This document shows positions 1 through 10,633 of a stretch of DNA of 64,000 bases, in pieces. Within the stretch, counting starts at the first letter, position 1; the number at the start of each line of letters is the position of its first letter. The stretch is from Talinum fruticosum (Eukaryota; Streptophyta; Magnoliopsida; Caryophyllales; Talinaceae): assembly GCA_021018815.1 (NCBI GenBank), contig JAITYX010000163.1, positions 62,001 to 126,000 of the forward strand. Reading direction: 5' to 3'. Below the pieces are notes generated by a model. The model had not been told where the DNA came from. It searched no databases and saw only the letters and a program-made list of their open reading frames with translations. The position numbers and the translations under genes are program-made.

Positions 1-99
1 TTCTTTTAATTCAATTACTTTGTCTTCTTTTAATTATGCTATTTCATCTTCCGAGTCAAATTCGATGTACTTGTTTCCTCATTGAATAAGATAAACCTT

Positions 100-520
100 T
101 ATGATTACTCTTTTCCTTCTCCTATTCTTAATTATTTTGTCTCTAATAATGAACAAGAAATTCCTAAAGAACTAATAAAAGTTGTGGACGATCACGAAAA
201 CTACATCCCTATCATTGTGGTACCATTACCATTAATCTAGGGATCCCTGAGCAGCCTTAAAAGGTCAAGATTGGAAAGTCCCTAACTCTTGAAGAGTAGA
301 ATCATTTCACTTCAATCTTGAAATAATTTATCGATATTTTTGATTGGTTCTACAAAAATATACTCGGGATAGATCGTAGCATAGTGGAACACAAAATTTC
401 ACTTTTTGATGATACGAAACCAATCAAATAGAAGATCCATATGATAGAACTAGATTGGACTTTGAAGATAAGAAAGAAGCTAGAAACACTTGGATGTTAG
501 GTTTATTAGAGTAGAGCACT
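100..520 (+). pseudogene. pol linker and N-terminal reverse transcriptase fragment
   Basis: Reading across frameshifts shows a short acidic linker, a stretch like 'INLGIPEQP..KVKIGKSLT', then 'FIDIFDWFYKNILGIDRSIV' at about 310-390, and 'KISLFDDTKPIK' before the RT fingers. In plant Tat pol proteins the equivalent segment (self-comment 'DIFAWSYQDMPGL') sits just upstream of the RT. In-frame stops occur near 240, 285 and 430. It is a dead copy, with no ATG that could be a real start. Confidence 0.7.
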
Positions 521-834
521 ACCCTCAGCGGGTATCAAATGTCGTATAAGTTCTTAAAAAGGATTGAAGGGTGGAAATTTGCATTGACTTCAAGGATCCG
601 AACAAGGCAAGTACAAAGGATGACTTCCCTCAGCCTCACATAGGTGTCTTGGTCAATAATACAATGGGCCATGCTTTACTCTCCTTTACGAATGGCTATC
701 GTTGGTCGAATGACAGAGGAAGACATAAATAAGACTACCTTTATCAATCAAGGGGTACTTATTATTATGTGGTGATGTTGTTTGGGTTGAAGAATGTTGG
801 GGTTGCGTAACCATGACCTTGTTGCATGACATAA

Positions 835-1190
835 TCCATAAGGAAATTGAAGTTTACATGGATGACATGATCATTAAGTCCAAATATAGAGTTAAGCACT
901 TTCATAGACTTAGGAGATTCTTCAAGAGACTCGGGAAGTATAACATGCACCTAAACTGTCGAAATGTATCCTTGGGATAATGTCGAGCAAGCTGTCTGGG
1001 TTATGTGGTCAGTTTAAGAGGAATTAAAGTTGATCCATCTAAGATCAAAGCTATTTTGGGGATGCTGACTCCAAAAGACTAAGAATTAGGTATGAGGTTT
1101 TCTGGGACGTCTTTAGTATATTAGTCATTTTATATCAAAAATGATTATGGTCTACAAGCTGATATTTAAGAAGCTCAAATAGAAGCAAAG
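835..1190 (+). pseudogene. Ty3/gypsy reverse transcriptase palm and thumb fragment
   Basis: The catalytic box reads EVYMDDMIIKSK at about 850-890, where plant gypsy RTs have a V-Y-V/I-D-D-M core; both aspartates are kept. Downstream, 'HFHRLRRFF' and 'VSLRGIKVDPSKIKAI' (about 1008-1060) match the RT thumb region that usually reads 'GIEVDPSKIKAI'. A stop interrupts the stretch near 980 and another near 1080. The enzyme would have copied element RNA to DNA; this copy cannot. Confidence 0.8.
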
Positions 1191-1242
1191 CCAATTTGGG
1201 ATGAAGAATTCCAAGCAACATTCGAGAAAGTGAAAGCTGGAA

Positions 1243-1440
1243 AATCCGCTAGTCTTAGTTCCACCTCGGCGCGGAGTACCATTGCTTTTGTATCTAACTA
1301 CTATCAAAATAATAATGAGAGCTATGCTAGCTCAACGGGATGAGAAAGAAGAGAGAGCAAGTGTATTACCTAAGTAAGAAATTCTTAGAGTATGAAAGTC
1401 GGTATACTCCTCTAGAGAAAACAGTCTTGGCATTAGTTTG
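1243..1440 (+). pseudogene. RT-linked RNase H fragment
   Basis: The frame at about 1243-1340 reads 'NPLVLVPPRRGVPLLLYL', followed after a shift by 'YYLSKKFLEYESRYTPLEKT' near 1363-1425. In gypsy pol proteins this is the RNase H domain that follows the thumb ('YYLSK.L...E.RY...EK'). It ends in a stop just after 'LALV'. Confidence 0.7.
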
Positions 1441-1711
1441 ACCATAAAAAGCTCAAATAGTACATGTTAACCAATTCGATACAGGTAGTAACGCCAATGG
1501 ATTTGATCAAGTATGTCTTAGAGCAACCATATGTCAACAATAATATAGCTCATTGAACGAGTAATGTTATCCGAATTTTTGCTTAAATATGTCCCACAAA
1601 AGACAATTAAGGGGAAAAATGTCTCTGAATTTCTAGCACAATTACCAACAAAGGAATCGTGATCGGAAGAATTTAACTTCCAAGACGAGGAGATATTGCA
1701 AGTAGAAGTGA

Positions 1712-1995
1712 ATGTGGACCATATACTTTGACAATGCTTCCAATCGGAAAGACTTCAAAGTGGGAATTCTATTGGTCTCACTAGAAGAAGCATATACTTA
1801 TTTAGTCAAATTAGACTTCGAGGTAACCAACAACGTTGTAGAATATGAAACATGCATCATAGGATTACAAGTTGTAACAAAAATTAAGGTTAAGAACATT
1901 CGGGTCTATGGAGATTTAAATCGATCATGTAAAAGTTGAATGTAAGGAGTGAAGCCTTTGCACCTTATCAAGCACATTTACTAGAATTAATAAAA
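1712..1995 (+). pseudogene. Second (plant-type) RNase H domain, Tat lineage marker
   Basis: An open frame from 1712 reads 'WTIYFDNASNRKDFKVGILL', then 'LDFEVTNNVVEYETCIIGLQ' and 'VKNIRVYGDLN'. This matches the extra RNase H of Tat elements, whose first catalytic aspartate is in the 'YFDGA' box and whose glutamate lies in 'NNxAEYEA'. The D and E positions are kept. The domain breaks at a stop at 1938. The pairing of this domain with the earlier RNase H is the main argument for Tat. Confidence 0.8.
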
Positions 1996-2364
1996 CATTT
2001 TGACAAATCTCTTACACCTATGTTCCATGAGATGACAATCAATTTATAGACACTTTAGCTAAACTAGTGTCAATGATTAACATCCCAAGTGGCTTTTATT
2101 CAATGCCTAATTGTATAAAGCGGATGAATCAACCTCGCATATGTCTATACTATGGAAGTATTCAATATCGACAAAACCAATTGTTACTTCAACATTTATC
2201 AGATATCGACCAACCACGAATACCCGTAGGGTTATGCTCCTACAGACCCAACGAGTAATTCACATGTTAGCATCCCAATACTTCATAAATCAGGAAAATC
2301 GTATAAGAAAACCAACATGGGCATTAACTTACTTTGCGTCAATTAGAGCGAAGCAAAGAACATA

Positions 2365-3729
2365 ATGGTTGAAGTCCATGGTGGTGAGTGTGGACCTCAC
2401 ATGAATAGAAAAACGTTGATTCAAAAGGTTCGGAGACTAGGGTATTACTGGTCACCCATAGTGGCATTGCGATGATTTTGTTAGGAGGTGTAACAGGAGA
2501 TAAGTCTACGCGAACCTCGTAGCATCAACAACTCTTCTTCTTAACTACTCTTGCATCACCCCGACCTTTTTCAGCATGGGGATTAGACATAATCAAGGAA
2601 GTGACTCCTAAAGGAATGAGAGGTCAAGGGTTTGTGCTAGTAGCATTATATTACTTTACAAAATGGGTGTTAGTCTCGTCCTACACCACTATCGCATCCA
2701 AACATGTGGCTAAGTATTTGACGTGTAACTTCATTTGTTGTCATATAAGCTCATAAGTGACCGTGAGCCTCGCTTTAAGAAAGAAGTAACAGATTTACTA
2801 GATAAGTGCAAAATCCAACATTATAAGTCTTCCTCGTACTAACCTCGGACTAATGGAGTAGTTAAGGCAACTAACAAAAACATTGTAAGATTATAAAAAA
2901 GATGGTTATAAATTATAATGAATGGCCCGATAAATTACCCTTCGCTTTATTAGGGTATAGGACTTCAATTAGGGCCTCTACAGGAGCAACTCCTTAATCC
3001 TTGGTCTATGGAATAGAAGGAGTACTTCCACTTGAGATAGCCATCCCATAATTGAGAATAGTTGTTGAAAGCCAAATCCTGGAAGCGAGTCGGGCAAAAG
3101 CTAGGCATGGAGAGTTGGTCCTATTGGATGAACGATGTCTACGAGCCCTACATAACGTTCAAATATACCAGGCATGGATATCAAGGGCGTTCAAAAAAAT
3201 TCGGACCAAAAGAAGCTGTTATAAGTTGTAGGAGCCACGACCCGTCCCGTAGGAGGGGATCGAGTTTTCCTTCAAATGCCAGGTTTCACGTGAGGTGTGC
3301 TCATCAATCGAATGATAAATCTTTTGAAAGAGAGATTTAAGAAAGGTTGATTGGTGGTTTTATTGAGTTATTTTATTTTCAAAATTAGGATTTAGAAGTC
3401 TTGGGATGCTTTATTTGACACAAAATATGAAAAGGAAAAGAAACCGATGTCGCAAAGCTACCGGGTTTTCATCATCAACCTAACAAAAACAAATAAAATA
3501 AATAAAAAGATAAGGATAACACGGTTTAAGTATCTATAGAAGTCGATATGGCCCTAAAGAAATTTGTGATTCAATTTAAGACGCAAGGTGTAAATTTAGA
3601 CCCAAGTGGCAAGGACATTACATTATCGGTTATATTCCGCCAGGTAGAGTGGTTAAATTAAAGGATTCAGATGGTGAAGAGTAATTTCAATTCACAAACT
3701 TAGATCAATTGAAAAAGTATTATACTTAG
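2365..3729 (+). pseudogene. Integrase zinc-binding, core and C-terminal region, interrupted
   Basis: From the ATG at 2365 the frame reads 'VEVHGGECGPHMNRKTLIQK', matching the H2C2 zinc-binding domain ('H.G.CG.H'). The catalytic core starts near 2566 with 'PFSAWGLDIIKEVTPKG' and continues with 'VALYYFTKWV'; the first aspartate of D,D,E is visible. At 2855-3060 frame-shifted pieces match 'NYNEWPDKLPFALLGY' and a 'SLVYGIEGVLPLE'-like segment. The tail ('KWQGHYIIGYIPPG', 'VVKLKDSDGEE') lies at 3600-3690, beyond the inserted LTR at 3227-3538. Confidence 0.8.
3227..3538 (-). mobile_element. Shrunken solo LTR, Tat-like family, inside integrase
   Basis: The left end TGTAGGAGCCACGACC matches the outer edge of the larger LTRs at 3756, 13754, 20271 and 49384. 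The right end (..TTTAAGTATCTATA) matches their TGTCTACA-type edge. It is about 312 bp instead of about 2 kb, so most of the LTR has been deleted. Flanks are TAAGT and GAAGT (4 of 5 matching), consistent with a decayed 5-bp target duplication. The pol reading resumes on the right side. Confidence 0.65.
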
Positions 3730-3755
3730 CACATTACTAAGCGAGCCAACAAGAT

Positions 3756-5761
3756 TGAAGGAACCACGGCTAGCGGGACCATCGAGACCGAGTTTCCCCA
3801 CGAATGTCGGGTTTAAGAAATTTTAAAGAATGATTTGAGGTTTTGAAATGTGGGGATGAACCTCTCATTAAGGTTTCCGAATTTTATTAAATCGATGTAA
3901 AATGAATTAATAAAGTTTGAATGGTGGTTTTATTAATTATTTTATTTTAAAAAATTATTTTGAGAAGTCCTGAGGATATTATTTCTTAACCGAAAAATAA
4001 AGAAAGTTAGGGTTTCTTTTATGCCATGAGGCTCTATGGCCATGAGGCGGCAGCTTACACCCGAGTGGTGGCCGGCGTTGGGTAGGGACCAAGGCCGAGA
4101 TAGTCAGCCTCGACCTCCGGCCCGGCTTGGTAGATCCACAACCTTTTTTTCTTATTGTTCAATCGAAATAGCCGAGAAGCGCATCTAGAAGGAATAAATC
4201 AAAAGGGAGTCGCCATTTAGTTTTTAGGAAAGAAAAACTAACAAAAATAAAAATAAATTGTATTATTCCAATCTTAGTATGGGAAAAACTATGACTAAAA
4301 AAGATAAAAAATGACTCCCTTGGTCTTTGAATTGAGAATTGGATTCGGGGCGAGGGTACGAAAGGTAGGGATAAGCCCTTCCGTTCCGCCTATCAAACGA
4401 CGACCATTACTAGTTTGAGTAGTGAATTAAAATAATATATCAACACAAGCACACAACACACGAAAAAGTTAAAGAAACCAAAACATAATAATGAAAGCGG
4501 CATAGAAAGAAACAAAAAGCGATAAAGAAAGTAAAGCGAAAAGAAAAGAAAAAGAGGAAAGAAAAGAAAGCAAGAAATTAAATGATTACATCAGAGCGAG
4601 GAGGAATTTAAATGCAATTACATGTCGAAAACACAATACGGAAGCGATAAATAAAACAAATAAGTAAACCATGATTTGAATAATGATTTGATACCCTCGG
4701 GTTTTCCCATTTGCTGATCCGGATCTCAAATCTGAATCTGGTGATGCGACGGTGGTGATTCAAGAAGGTTTTTGTAGATTTTTGTGGAGATTAGTGCGTA
4801 TATGAATGATGAAGTTTTCGAGTTCAAATGTTGGTTAGAATGGAGAGTAAAGTAGTAATAAGATGAAAAGAGACCAAGAGATCGGAATACAAAGAGGAGT
4901 ATTTAGTAGCTCTTAATCGGGTTTTAGAAGCATGAAGCCGAGGGATGAGCCATTGTGAAAATGAGAGCCTAAGCTCTCTATTTATAGGAAGGAGAGTAGG
5001 TCGCAAATGACCTGGGGTTACTCTCAGCCAACCGTCCGAATTATGTGCAAAATCGGGCCAAGATAATGTGAAGATTGAACCGGACAAAACCGGATAGAAA
5101 GGGGTAGGGGCGTCGGCCACAGAGTTATTCTTCTAGAGTTCCGAGCCTTCCGTGCTACAACAAGATTCCTTAGCCCAAAACACAACGTTCCAAGGTGAGG
5201 AAAAATAGTTGGGGCGTCGGCCACCAAAGGCTTTTCTAGGGTTTCGTGCCCTTTTCGTGCTCGTAACGAGATTCTCGGCCAAAACGCAACATTTTGAGTG
5301 AAATAATTGGTAGGGGCACCGGCCATGGAGTGATGTCATTTAGGGGAGTTGTGCTCCTAGTCTTGGGCGGACTGTCTTGGCGCTTAAACGCAACACTTTG
5401 ATACTTGTGAGCATGAAATGCAACATCTAATGTCGTGTTGGTGTCTTCGACTCCTTGTCCGATTGGACAAAAATAAAATGCGACATTCCGAGCCCGGAAT
5501 TTCCCAATATGCGGCATTGGACTCTGTTGTCTCTAGAAGCTTGGCTCGAGCTTGGACCATCCGAAAGAAAATGGGATTTTTGGACTGACCTAAGGCGGAA
5601 GGCTATTTATTTGGTGCTTGGGGTTCTTTGTGGTTTAATGGCTTCCGTCGCACCAATGAAATTCGATCCGTGTTCCAAATAATCAAACAGGACTCGGGAT
5701 TTCATCATCGAGCCAACAAATAAATAAAATAGAAAAGGCATGACACTTTTAGGTGTCTATA
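3756..5761 (-). mobile_element. 3' LTR of a minus-strand Tat-like element
   Basis: The LTR runs from TGAAGGAACCACGG (mutated TGTAGGAACC) to GGTGTCTATA, 2006 bp. It aligns along its length with 13754-19374, 20271-21043 and 49384-54893 after removal of nested insertions. A polypurine tract in minus orientation abuts the right edge (5762-5780), so this is the 3' LTR of an element read leftward. Open frames inside it (for example 4824-5517) are not conserved as proteins among the copies. Confidence 0.8.
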
Positions 5762-5780
5762 GTTAGTCCCCACTTTGACC
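5762..5780 (-). other. Polypurine tract of minus-strand Tat-like element
   Basis: On the minus strand the bases read GGTCAAAGTGGGGACTAAC directly before the LTR. The same G-run abuts the LTR at 54894-54912. A purine-rich tract next to the 3' LTR primes plus-strand DNA synthesis in LTR retrotransposons. Confidence 0.7.
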
Positions 5781-6354
5781 GAGTGTACAAGACTATGATC
5801 AAAGTAGACACCAAAAGGTACTTACCTATTTAGTTGGAGTTTCCTCGAATTCGATTAAATCGATGCGCCGAAATTAGGTACCTTCGACTTGAACTCTAAC
5901 GAGGGCCTTGACTTGACCAGTGAGTCCGAAGTCCAGGTTGCTGATTCCCGAACTTAGCTACTTAAAGAACTCGAAGCTCGAATTGGTGTGCCTAAACTTG
6001 ACCCTATAGTTATTCTAAAGCTTGGCGAGGAGCTTGAAATTTACTCGAGTAGTAAAGTCCGAAGTCCAGTGGGGTGCCCGAACTTGACCGCTTCTTGGAT
6101 ATGATGTTCGGCTGGGTATCCCGAGCTTGGCTCAATCGGTGTCCTGAAGCTCGGATGAGGTGCCTAAACTTAACCGCGTACTTGGTCCGAAACTTAGCTG
6201 AAATTTTTTCGCACTAATAGTTTTGTTAACTAATAATCGAATGTAAATAGTTTTAAGTGTTACCTGCAGATGTTTTTTAACCAGATCACGTTCCAAATGT
6301 GGTTCCTTGACTTGGCCATGGAGTGGTCCCGAAGTATTGGCGTTATGTGTAAAC

Positions 6355-6705
6355 CTCAACTACTATTGGGCCCGAAGTTTAATTGAGGGACGTCCGAACC
6401 TTGACTACTATTGCGGCTGAAGCTCGACCGGGATGTGCCTGAATCTTGACCACTCTTAGGTCCGAAGCCCGAAGGGGGTTGTTTGAACCTTGACCGTTCG
6501 TTGGGCCTAAAGCTCGACTAGGATGTGTCCGAACCTTGATCGCTCCGCTAGGCCCGAAGCTCGACGGGGTTTGTCCGAACCTTGACCAGCTGCTCGGGCC
6601 CGAAGCTTGACTAGGATGTATCCGAACCTTGACCGCTCTCGGGGTTTGAGACTCGACTAAGATGTCCGAACCTTGACCGTTGTAGGGTATGAAGCTCGAC
6701 TTCTA
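6355..6705. repeat. Minisatellite, ~45-bp unit, about 8 copies
   Basis: Successive units begin with CCTTGACCG-like bases and carry 'GGGCCCGAAGCTCGACTAGG' and 'ATGTGTCCGAA' or close variants. The 'cgaaccttgac' junction recurs about every 43-47 bases. Units differ from one another, so the array is old. Degenerate relatives extend left to about 5880 and recur in the equivalent region at 54990-55150. Confidence 0.8.
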
Positions 6706-7443
6706 TCCATTTTTGTCGGAATAGGGATATATGCTTATCTTTATGTAGAAATTTTTGCCTAGACTTGGTCGTTGGATGACCTAAAGTCTAGGGAACGTCT
6801 GCTTGAAATATGATGTTCCCCGAGGTTGCGTGCCTCATTTGAGCTTTTAGTTTGTATGCTAATAGCTTTTTTGTTTGTATGGTATAAAATTCGTGTCTCA
6901 TCCTGAATATTCTTGGATTTGTATGATCTTTTCAATCATGAGCCCCCATGTTCTTCTTTGGTGCTTGTGTCCTCGCTCTTCTCGAATGTTGGAGAGTTGA
7001 CTAACTTTAACGAGTGCTAGTGACCTTCCTAATGTTGATTTGATGCTTGATGCTTCTTGTTTGAATAATTCCTTGTAGGGTGCTTTGTTATTAATCTTGG
7101 TTTTTAGGAGTTTGACTCATGCAAAGGAGATGGATGCAAGACTTTATTATAAGAACAAATGCATTCTTTTATTAAGATGATGCTAAAAGTTTAAAACGAC
7201 AAAGACAATATTGCACTTTAGCCCCCACTCCCCAAAGTAGAGCAAAAAGAACATAGGTCACTTGAACCGTGATGTACTCGTTGCTAGTGGTGAACTCGTG
7301 ATCTTGACGGCTTGTTGCTAGATGAAAATAACATGCTTCCCGAGTGATTTGGTGTCTTTTCCTGGTTGATTTCTGCTCCCTTTGGTATGACAAAAGGTGG
7401 CTTTGATTTTGGTAATGAAAAATGGGAATTGTAAACAAGATTA

Positions 7444-7515
7444 GGTTTGAGATCAAACCTTATAGGCTTCCTACGTATCCGCTATAGCGGAAATTAGGCC
7501 TTCGTAGTTCAAAAG
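7444..7515. other. Hairpin-rich block in 3' region of Tat-like element
   Basis: Two near-perfect inverted repeats sit close together: GGTTTGA-GA-TCAAACC (7444-7459) and the 12-base palindrome CCGCTATAGCGG (7479-7490). An outer pair CTACG...CGTAG brackets the second (7471-7508). From general knowledge, many Tat/Ogre-type elements carry a 'CTACGTA...GTAGTTC' block outside their coding regions; whether this is the same block is an inference. Confidence 0.5.
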
Positions 7516-7639
7516 GAAGTACTGATTTGGGTTTTTTATTTTATTTTATTTTTGGAAGACGAGGAAAAGGAAATAAACATACAATGGATATGAAAAAGGG
7601 GAAAAATAAACTTTATTAGCATCCTTGATGAGTGATGGG

Positions 7640-8499
7640 CTCATTGGATGATCTTATAGCTGGTTGTGGATGCCTGTTCCTCTTCTATAAGCATGCCGGT
7701 ATCTCGAAGTGTTTTGAAGTCCATGAGGGGCAAGAACTTCAGTGCTGATGCTAGGCAGGGTGCGGGTTCTTGATGATGAGTCTAACCTGATCCTTTTCAC
7801 AAGGTCGATCGATCATGTGGGTAGCCTTTGCCCTCCAGAGTGAGTGAGGAAGTCGGTGAAGCTTTCAACATCTCCTTGTTTGATCAATTCTTTATACCAA
7901 AGAGTAATTGGTAAATCGGTATTTTAGGAGTATTGGTGTAAGAACTCTTGACAAAGATTCTTCCAGTTTGTGACCTTGTGCGGGTCAACAACATTGTACC
8001 ACTTGATGACGTCTTCGTCAAATGCCCATGGGAAGATGACATGGTATGTGTCCTCCGGTACATTCTTTAGAGTAATTGCTCCTACAAAGTTCCTCACGTG
8101 GTGATGAGGTTTTTCGATCCCGTGGAACTTGATGTTATGAATAGTGAATTTTGGGGGTAGCTTCCCTTTAAGGATTGAAGTGAATCCTCGGGCCGGATAG
8201 TAGTTATTGAAGATTAAAGACTCCCGTAACATGTTCATTATTTGATCTATTCATGGATCGAACCGAGGCCTGGGCAGAGGTTCGGGCGGGATTCTCCTTC
8301 TTTGATTTATTCTCCAATTTTTGCGTATGAGATTGAGGGTTTCTGCTATCGACTCAATCTTCTTATCCCGAGCCTCAATCTTGGCTTCCAATTTTGCAGC
8401 AGACTCATTGCACAGGGTCATGATAGGAGTTTGTTCCGGTGTGTGGCCATTTTCGGAGGAGGGTTGTGTTTGGACCTTGGATGACGTACTCGGTGTCAC
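7640..8499 (-). pseudogene. Gag polyprotein of Tat-like element (decayed)
   Basis: Read leftward, a charged coiled-coil-like N-terminus ('ESAAKLEAKIEARDKKIESI') is followed by 'YYPARGFTSILKGKLPPKF', 'VPEDTYHVIFPWAF' and, in shifted frames, 'KQGDVESFTDFLT', 'THMIDRPCEKDQVRLIIKN' and 'TLRDTGMLIEEEQ'. This order matches the capsid region of plant Ty3/gypsy gag. One in-frame TGA at 8248-8250 and a TAA at 7921-7923 break the frame, with a shift near 7830. The residue-1 codon of the open stretch is GTG, so the true start is not identified. Gag would package element RNA. No pol follows it, so the element depended on enzymes in trans. Confidence 0.8.
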
Positions 8500-8867
8500 A
8501 AGTAAAGGTGTAGGGCATATTAGTGTGATACGTGCTTGGTGTTGACCGTCATCGGTGTTGAAGCGGACTTCTTATTTCCTAGCTCGTTTTGTGCTAGGAT
8601 TTCCGGTTTGAGTTGGATTACCTATCCTTTATGCCAAAAGAGTACGTGCTCGGGATTGGCTCGTGGAGAAAAGTTTTAGGGGAGATGGGGCTTAAGTGCT
8701 TGACTCGAGAAATGACTCGATCCTAAGATGAAAGGAAATGATGTGCTTTTTTACTTTTGGATGCACGTAAAGGAATGCAAATTGGACCAAATTTTACTAC
8801 TACGTAAACCAATTAAAAAGGACATTTAAGAACAAGTTAACGGACGTCGTGTATTTGGGCATCGTTG
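8500..8867 (-). other. Leader sequence upstream of gag; no gene seen
   Basis: This is the 5' leader of the minus-strand gag element up to the CACTA insertion. It includes bases like 'gcaaattggacca' that recur at 19670-19720, the far side of the insertions, as expected for one split leader. I see no coding signal. Confidence 0.5.
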
Positions 8868-9573
8868 TATGTACCACCTTTGACTAGGGTTCAAAACCGT
8901 AGTCATAGATCACTATATGACGACGATTCAATTGCAAAAACTATAGTTATAGAGCGCCTATGACGAAGGTTCCTTCATTTGAGTTGTCATCATAGATTAA
9001 CCTATGACTATGGTTCTACGTTAAGAACCGTCGTCATAAGTCCGATTTTTAAAAAAATAGCTTTTCATGTATTTTCTTGCCCCTCCGTACAGTACAAAAA
9101 AAAACACATATACAAACCACAATCCAATACAATCTTCACAAGAATACATACAAAACAACATACTCATCGCATTTTATAGCCTTCCTCTTCACCAAAAATA
9201 TATATACAAAACAATCTCTTTCAAGTGGTAGAGAATGTCGAAGCTGCACTCCACGTTCCCTGGTTGTTTATGGCACTACAATAATAAAATAGATTCCCAA
9301 CACATAGAGAATTAATTAGTACTTATGTATCTAGCAAGTAATATGAAATGAAAAAAATCTAAATTAGACTCAAATAACCAAGAGATCTCACCTTAATGGG
9401 GATAATTACTGGTTTCGCCTTCTTCACTCGTTTGACGCCTTCGCCAAAAAAATAACAGACTAGAGCACTATTTTTCAATCGAAAAATAAAATTCAAGTTA
9501 GACATATCATTGAACGATTATTTAACAAAAACAGCATAAAATAATTAAAAGTATGAACTCACACCTCGACGAC

Positions 9574-10060
9574 GTCCTTGATATCTTCCCTTACGTCACG
9601 ATCCGGAGGATCAAGGAAGTAGGCCATATTAGCCCTTGGATATATGGCAGTAAGCATCAAATGGTGGCTACAAATAACACATTTTTATATAAGTATGTAT
9701 AACACCATTTAAAAACTTTATCAATTTAGTAGTTCATTATTTATCATCCTCGACATCTTTCAGGACGTCAAAGATATAGGAGACTTGTTCGTCACGATTC
9801 AACCTAACTCCTTGAATAATAGAAGTAGGGTTCGAAACCGAACGAAGTCCTTCCCAATCTCATGCAGCCACCTTACATATTAATTTGTAGTTAGAAATTA
9901 AAATTAATTAGTAAAAAGACTGATTATGAATATATTAACTCACCTCATGCCAAGCGTAATAGCGGATGCACCGATTTCCTCCATGCGCAAAAATTGCAAT
10001 ATGTCGTCCAGGAAGACAAAGATCGACATATCTACTTCATGTAGCCGAAACACGTGACCT
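9574..10060 (-). pseudogene. Ulp1-like C48 protease exons of CACTA protein
   Basis: On the minus strand, 'SIFVFLDDILQFLRMEEIGA' (about 9957-10030) ends at a plausible GTGAG donor, an exon near 9730-9860 reads 'SVSNPTSIIQGVRLNRDEQV', and another reads 'HHLMLTAIYPRANMAYFLDP' (9600-9670). This is the layout of the Ulp1-like peptidase at the C-terminus of many plant CACTA proteins; the H in 'HHLML' sits where the catalytic histidine is expected. The cysteine box was not found, so the domain is probably truncated. Confidence 0.6.
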
Positions 10061-10139
10061 GGCATGCTATAGATGATCTAGTCCTCTATTGACAGTCCGC
10101 AAATAACTTTCCGGAGTAGCACACCAATCCGTGCGAGAC

Positions 10140-10255
10140 TCCTCAATGGATTTGAGAGAAACCTTCTTCGGACAACGAACAGGCGCCATCGAACGTTTGC
10201 TTGTGCCATGGCCACTGGCGCCCTTCATCGCACTCTTGGATCTGTCCCCGATATT
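10140..10255 (-). pseudogene. Linker exon of CACTA protein (basic, low complexity)
   Basis: The minus strand reads 'RSKSAMKGASGHGTSKRSM' followed by 'APVRCPKKVSLKSIEES'. It lies between the DUF8039-like and Ulp1-like exons, where these proteins have a basic linker. No stop is seen in about 38 codons, but assignment rests on position only. Confidence 0.4.
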
Positions 10256-10372
10256 CTAGTCAATAATCAATACATAATGAGAAATATATATACGTGATAT
10301 TAACAACGGCTAAATCTAATATTTTTAATAAAAATGAATTACCGTAGTGAGAATTACCAAACTCTTGGGCCA

Positions 10373-10633
10373 TCAAAGAAAAGTGTTCACTGCGTCGTCA
10401 ACAAGTGTGGAGGTCCGGTCCCGGATCAGCAACTCGCACTTGCCTTTCCCGTGCATGACCTCATTGACACTCACCCTCACCTCATCAGCTGCAAGGGGTG
10501 TTCCATGAACGACAAAATCTGCCTTCCATGGGAAAACAACACCTAACGCCACAACATGCTCTATGGAAGGGTGATGAGAAACCGGCTTGCAATTCACCGA
10601 TTGCATAAGAATAAGTATAATAATTATAATCAT
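10373..10633 (-). pseudogene. DUF8039-like exon of CACTA protein
   Basis: An 86-codon minus-strand frame contains 'EHVVALGVVFPWK', 'VVHGTPLAADEVRVSVNEVM' and 'LVDDAVNTFL'. The pattern (VA.G.V.P, then VHG.PL..DEVRV.V, then a hydrophobic end) fits the small domain found between the transposase part and the Ulp1 protease in plant CACTA proteins. A few isoleucines at its start look like intron translated by chance. Confidence 0.55.

Larger units (their letters stand above)
1..3729 (+). mobile_element. Ty3/gypsy (Tat-like) retrotransposon, decayed pol region
   Basis: Translated fragments in all three plus frames follow the pol order of plant Tat-lineage elements: a pol linker, reverse transcriptase, RNase H, a second RNase H of the plant type, then integrase with its C-terminal tail ending in a QLKKYYT-like motif at about 3729. 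The left end runs off the window, so gag, protease and the 5' LTR are not visible. Many stops and frameshifts are present. A shrunken solo LTR (3227-3538) sits inside the integrase tail. The two-RNase-H order supports Tat rather than Athila or chromovirus, but lineage is inferred from motif style only. Confidence 0.85.
5781..7639 (-). mobile_element. Non-coding 3' region of gag-only Tat-like element
   Basis: This stretch lies between gag (right) and the 3' LTR (left) of the minus-strand element. A complete element would carry protease, RT, RNase H and integrase here, but no pol motif is visible in any frame. It contains the minisatellite at 6355-6705, weaker relatives of that unit at 5880-6170, and a hairpin-rich block at 7444-7515. 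Open frames at 6132-6359 and 7172-7456 match nothing I recognise. Confidence 0.6.

Noticed and set aside
4824..5517. Several overlapping minus-strand frames of 70-100 codons in the LTR
   Set aside because: Not conserved in reading frame among the four sister LTRs.
6355..6705. Possible CRISPR-like array
   Set aside because: Units are contiguous variants without constant repeats and distinct spacers, and the context is a plant retrotransposon.
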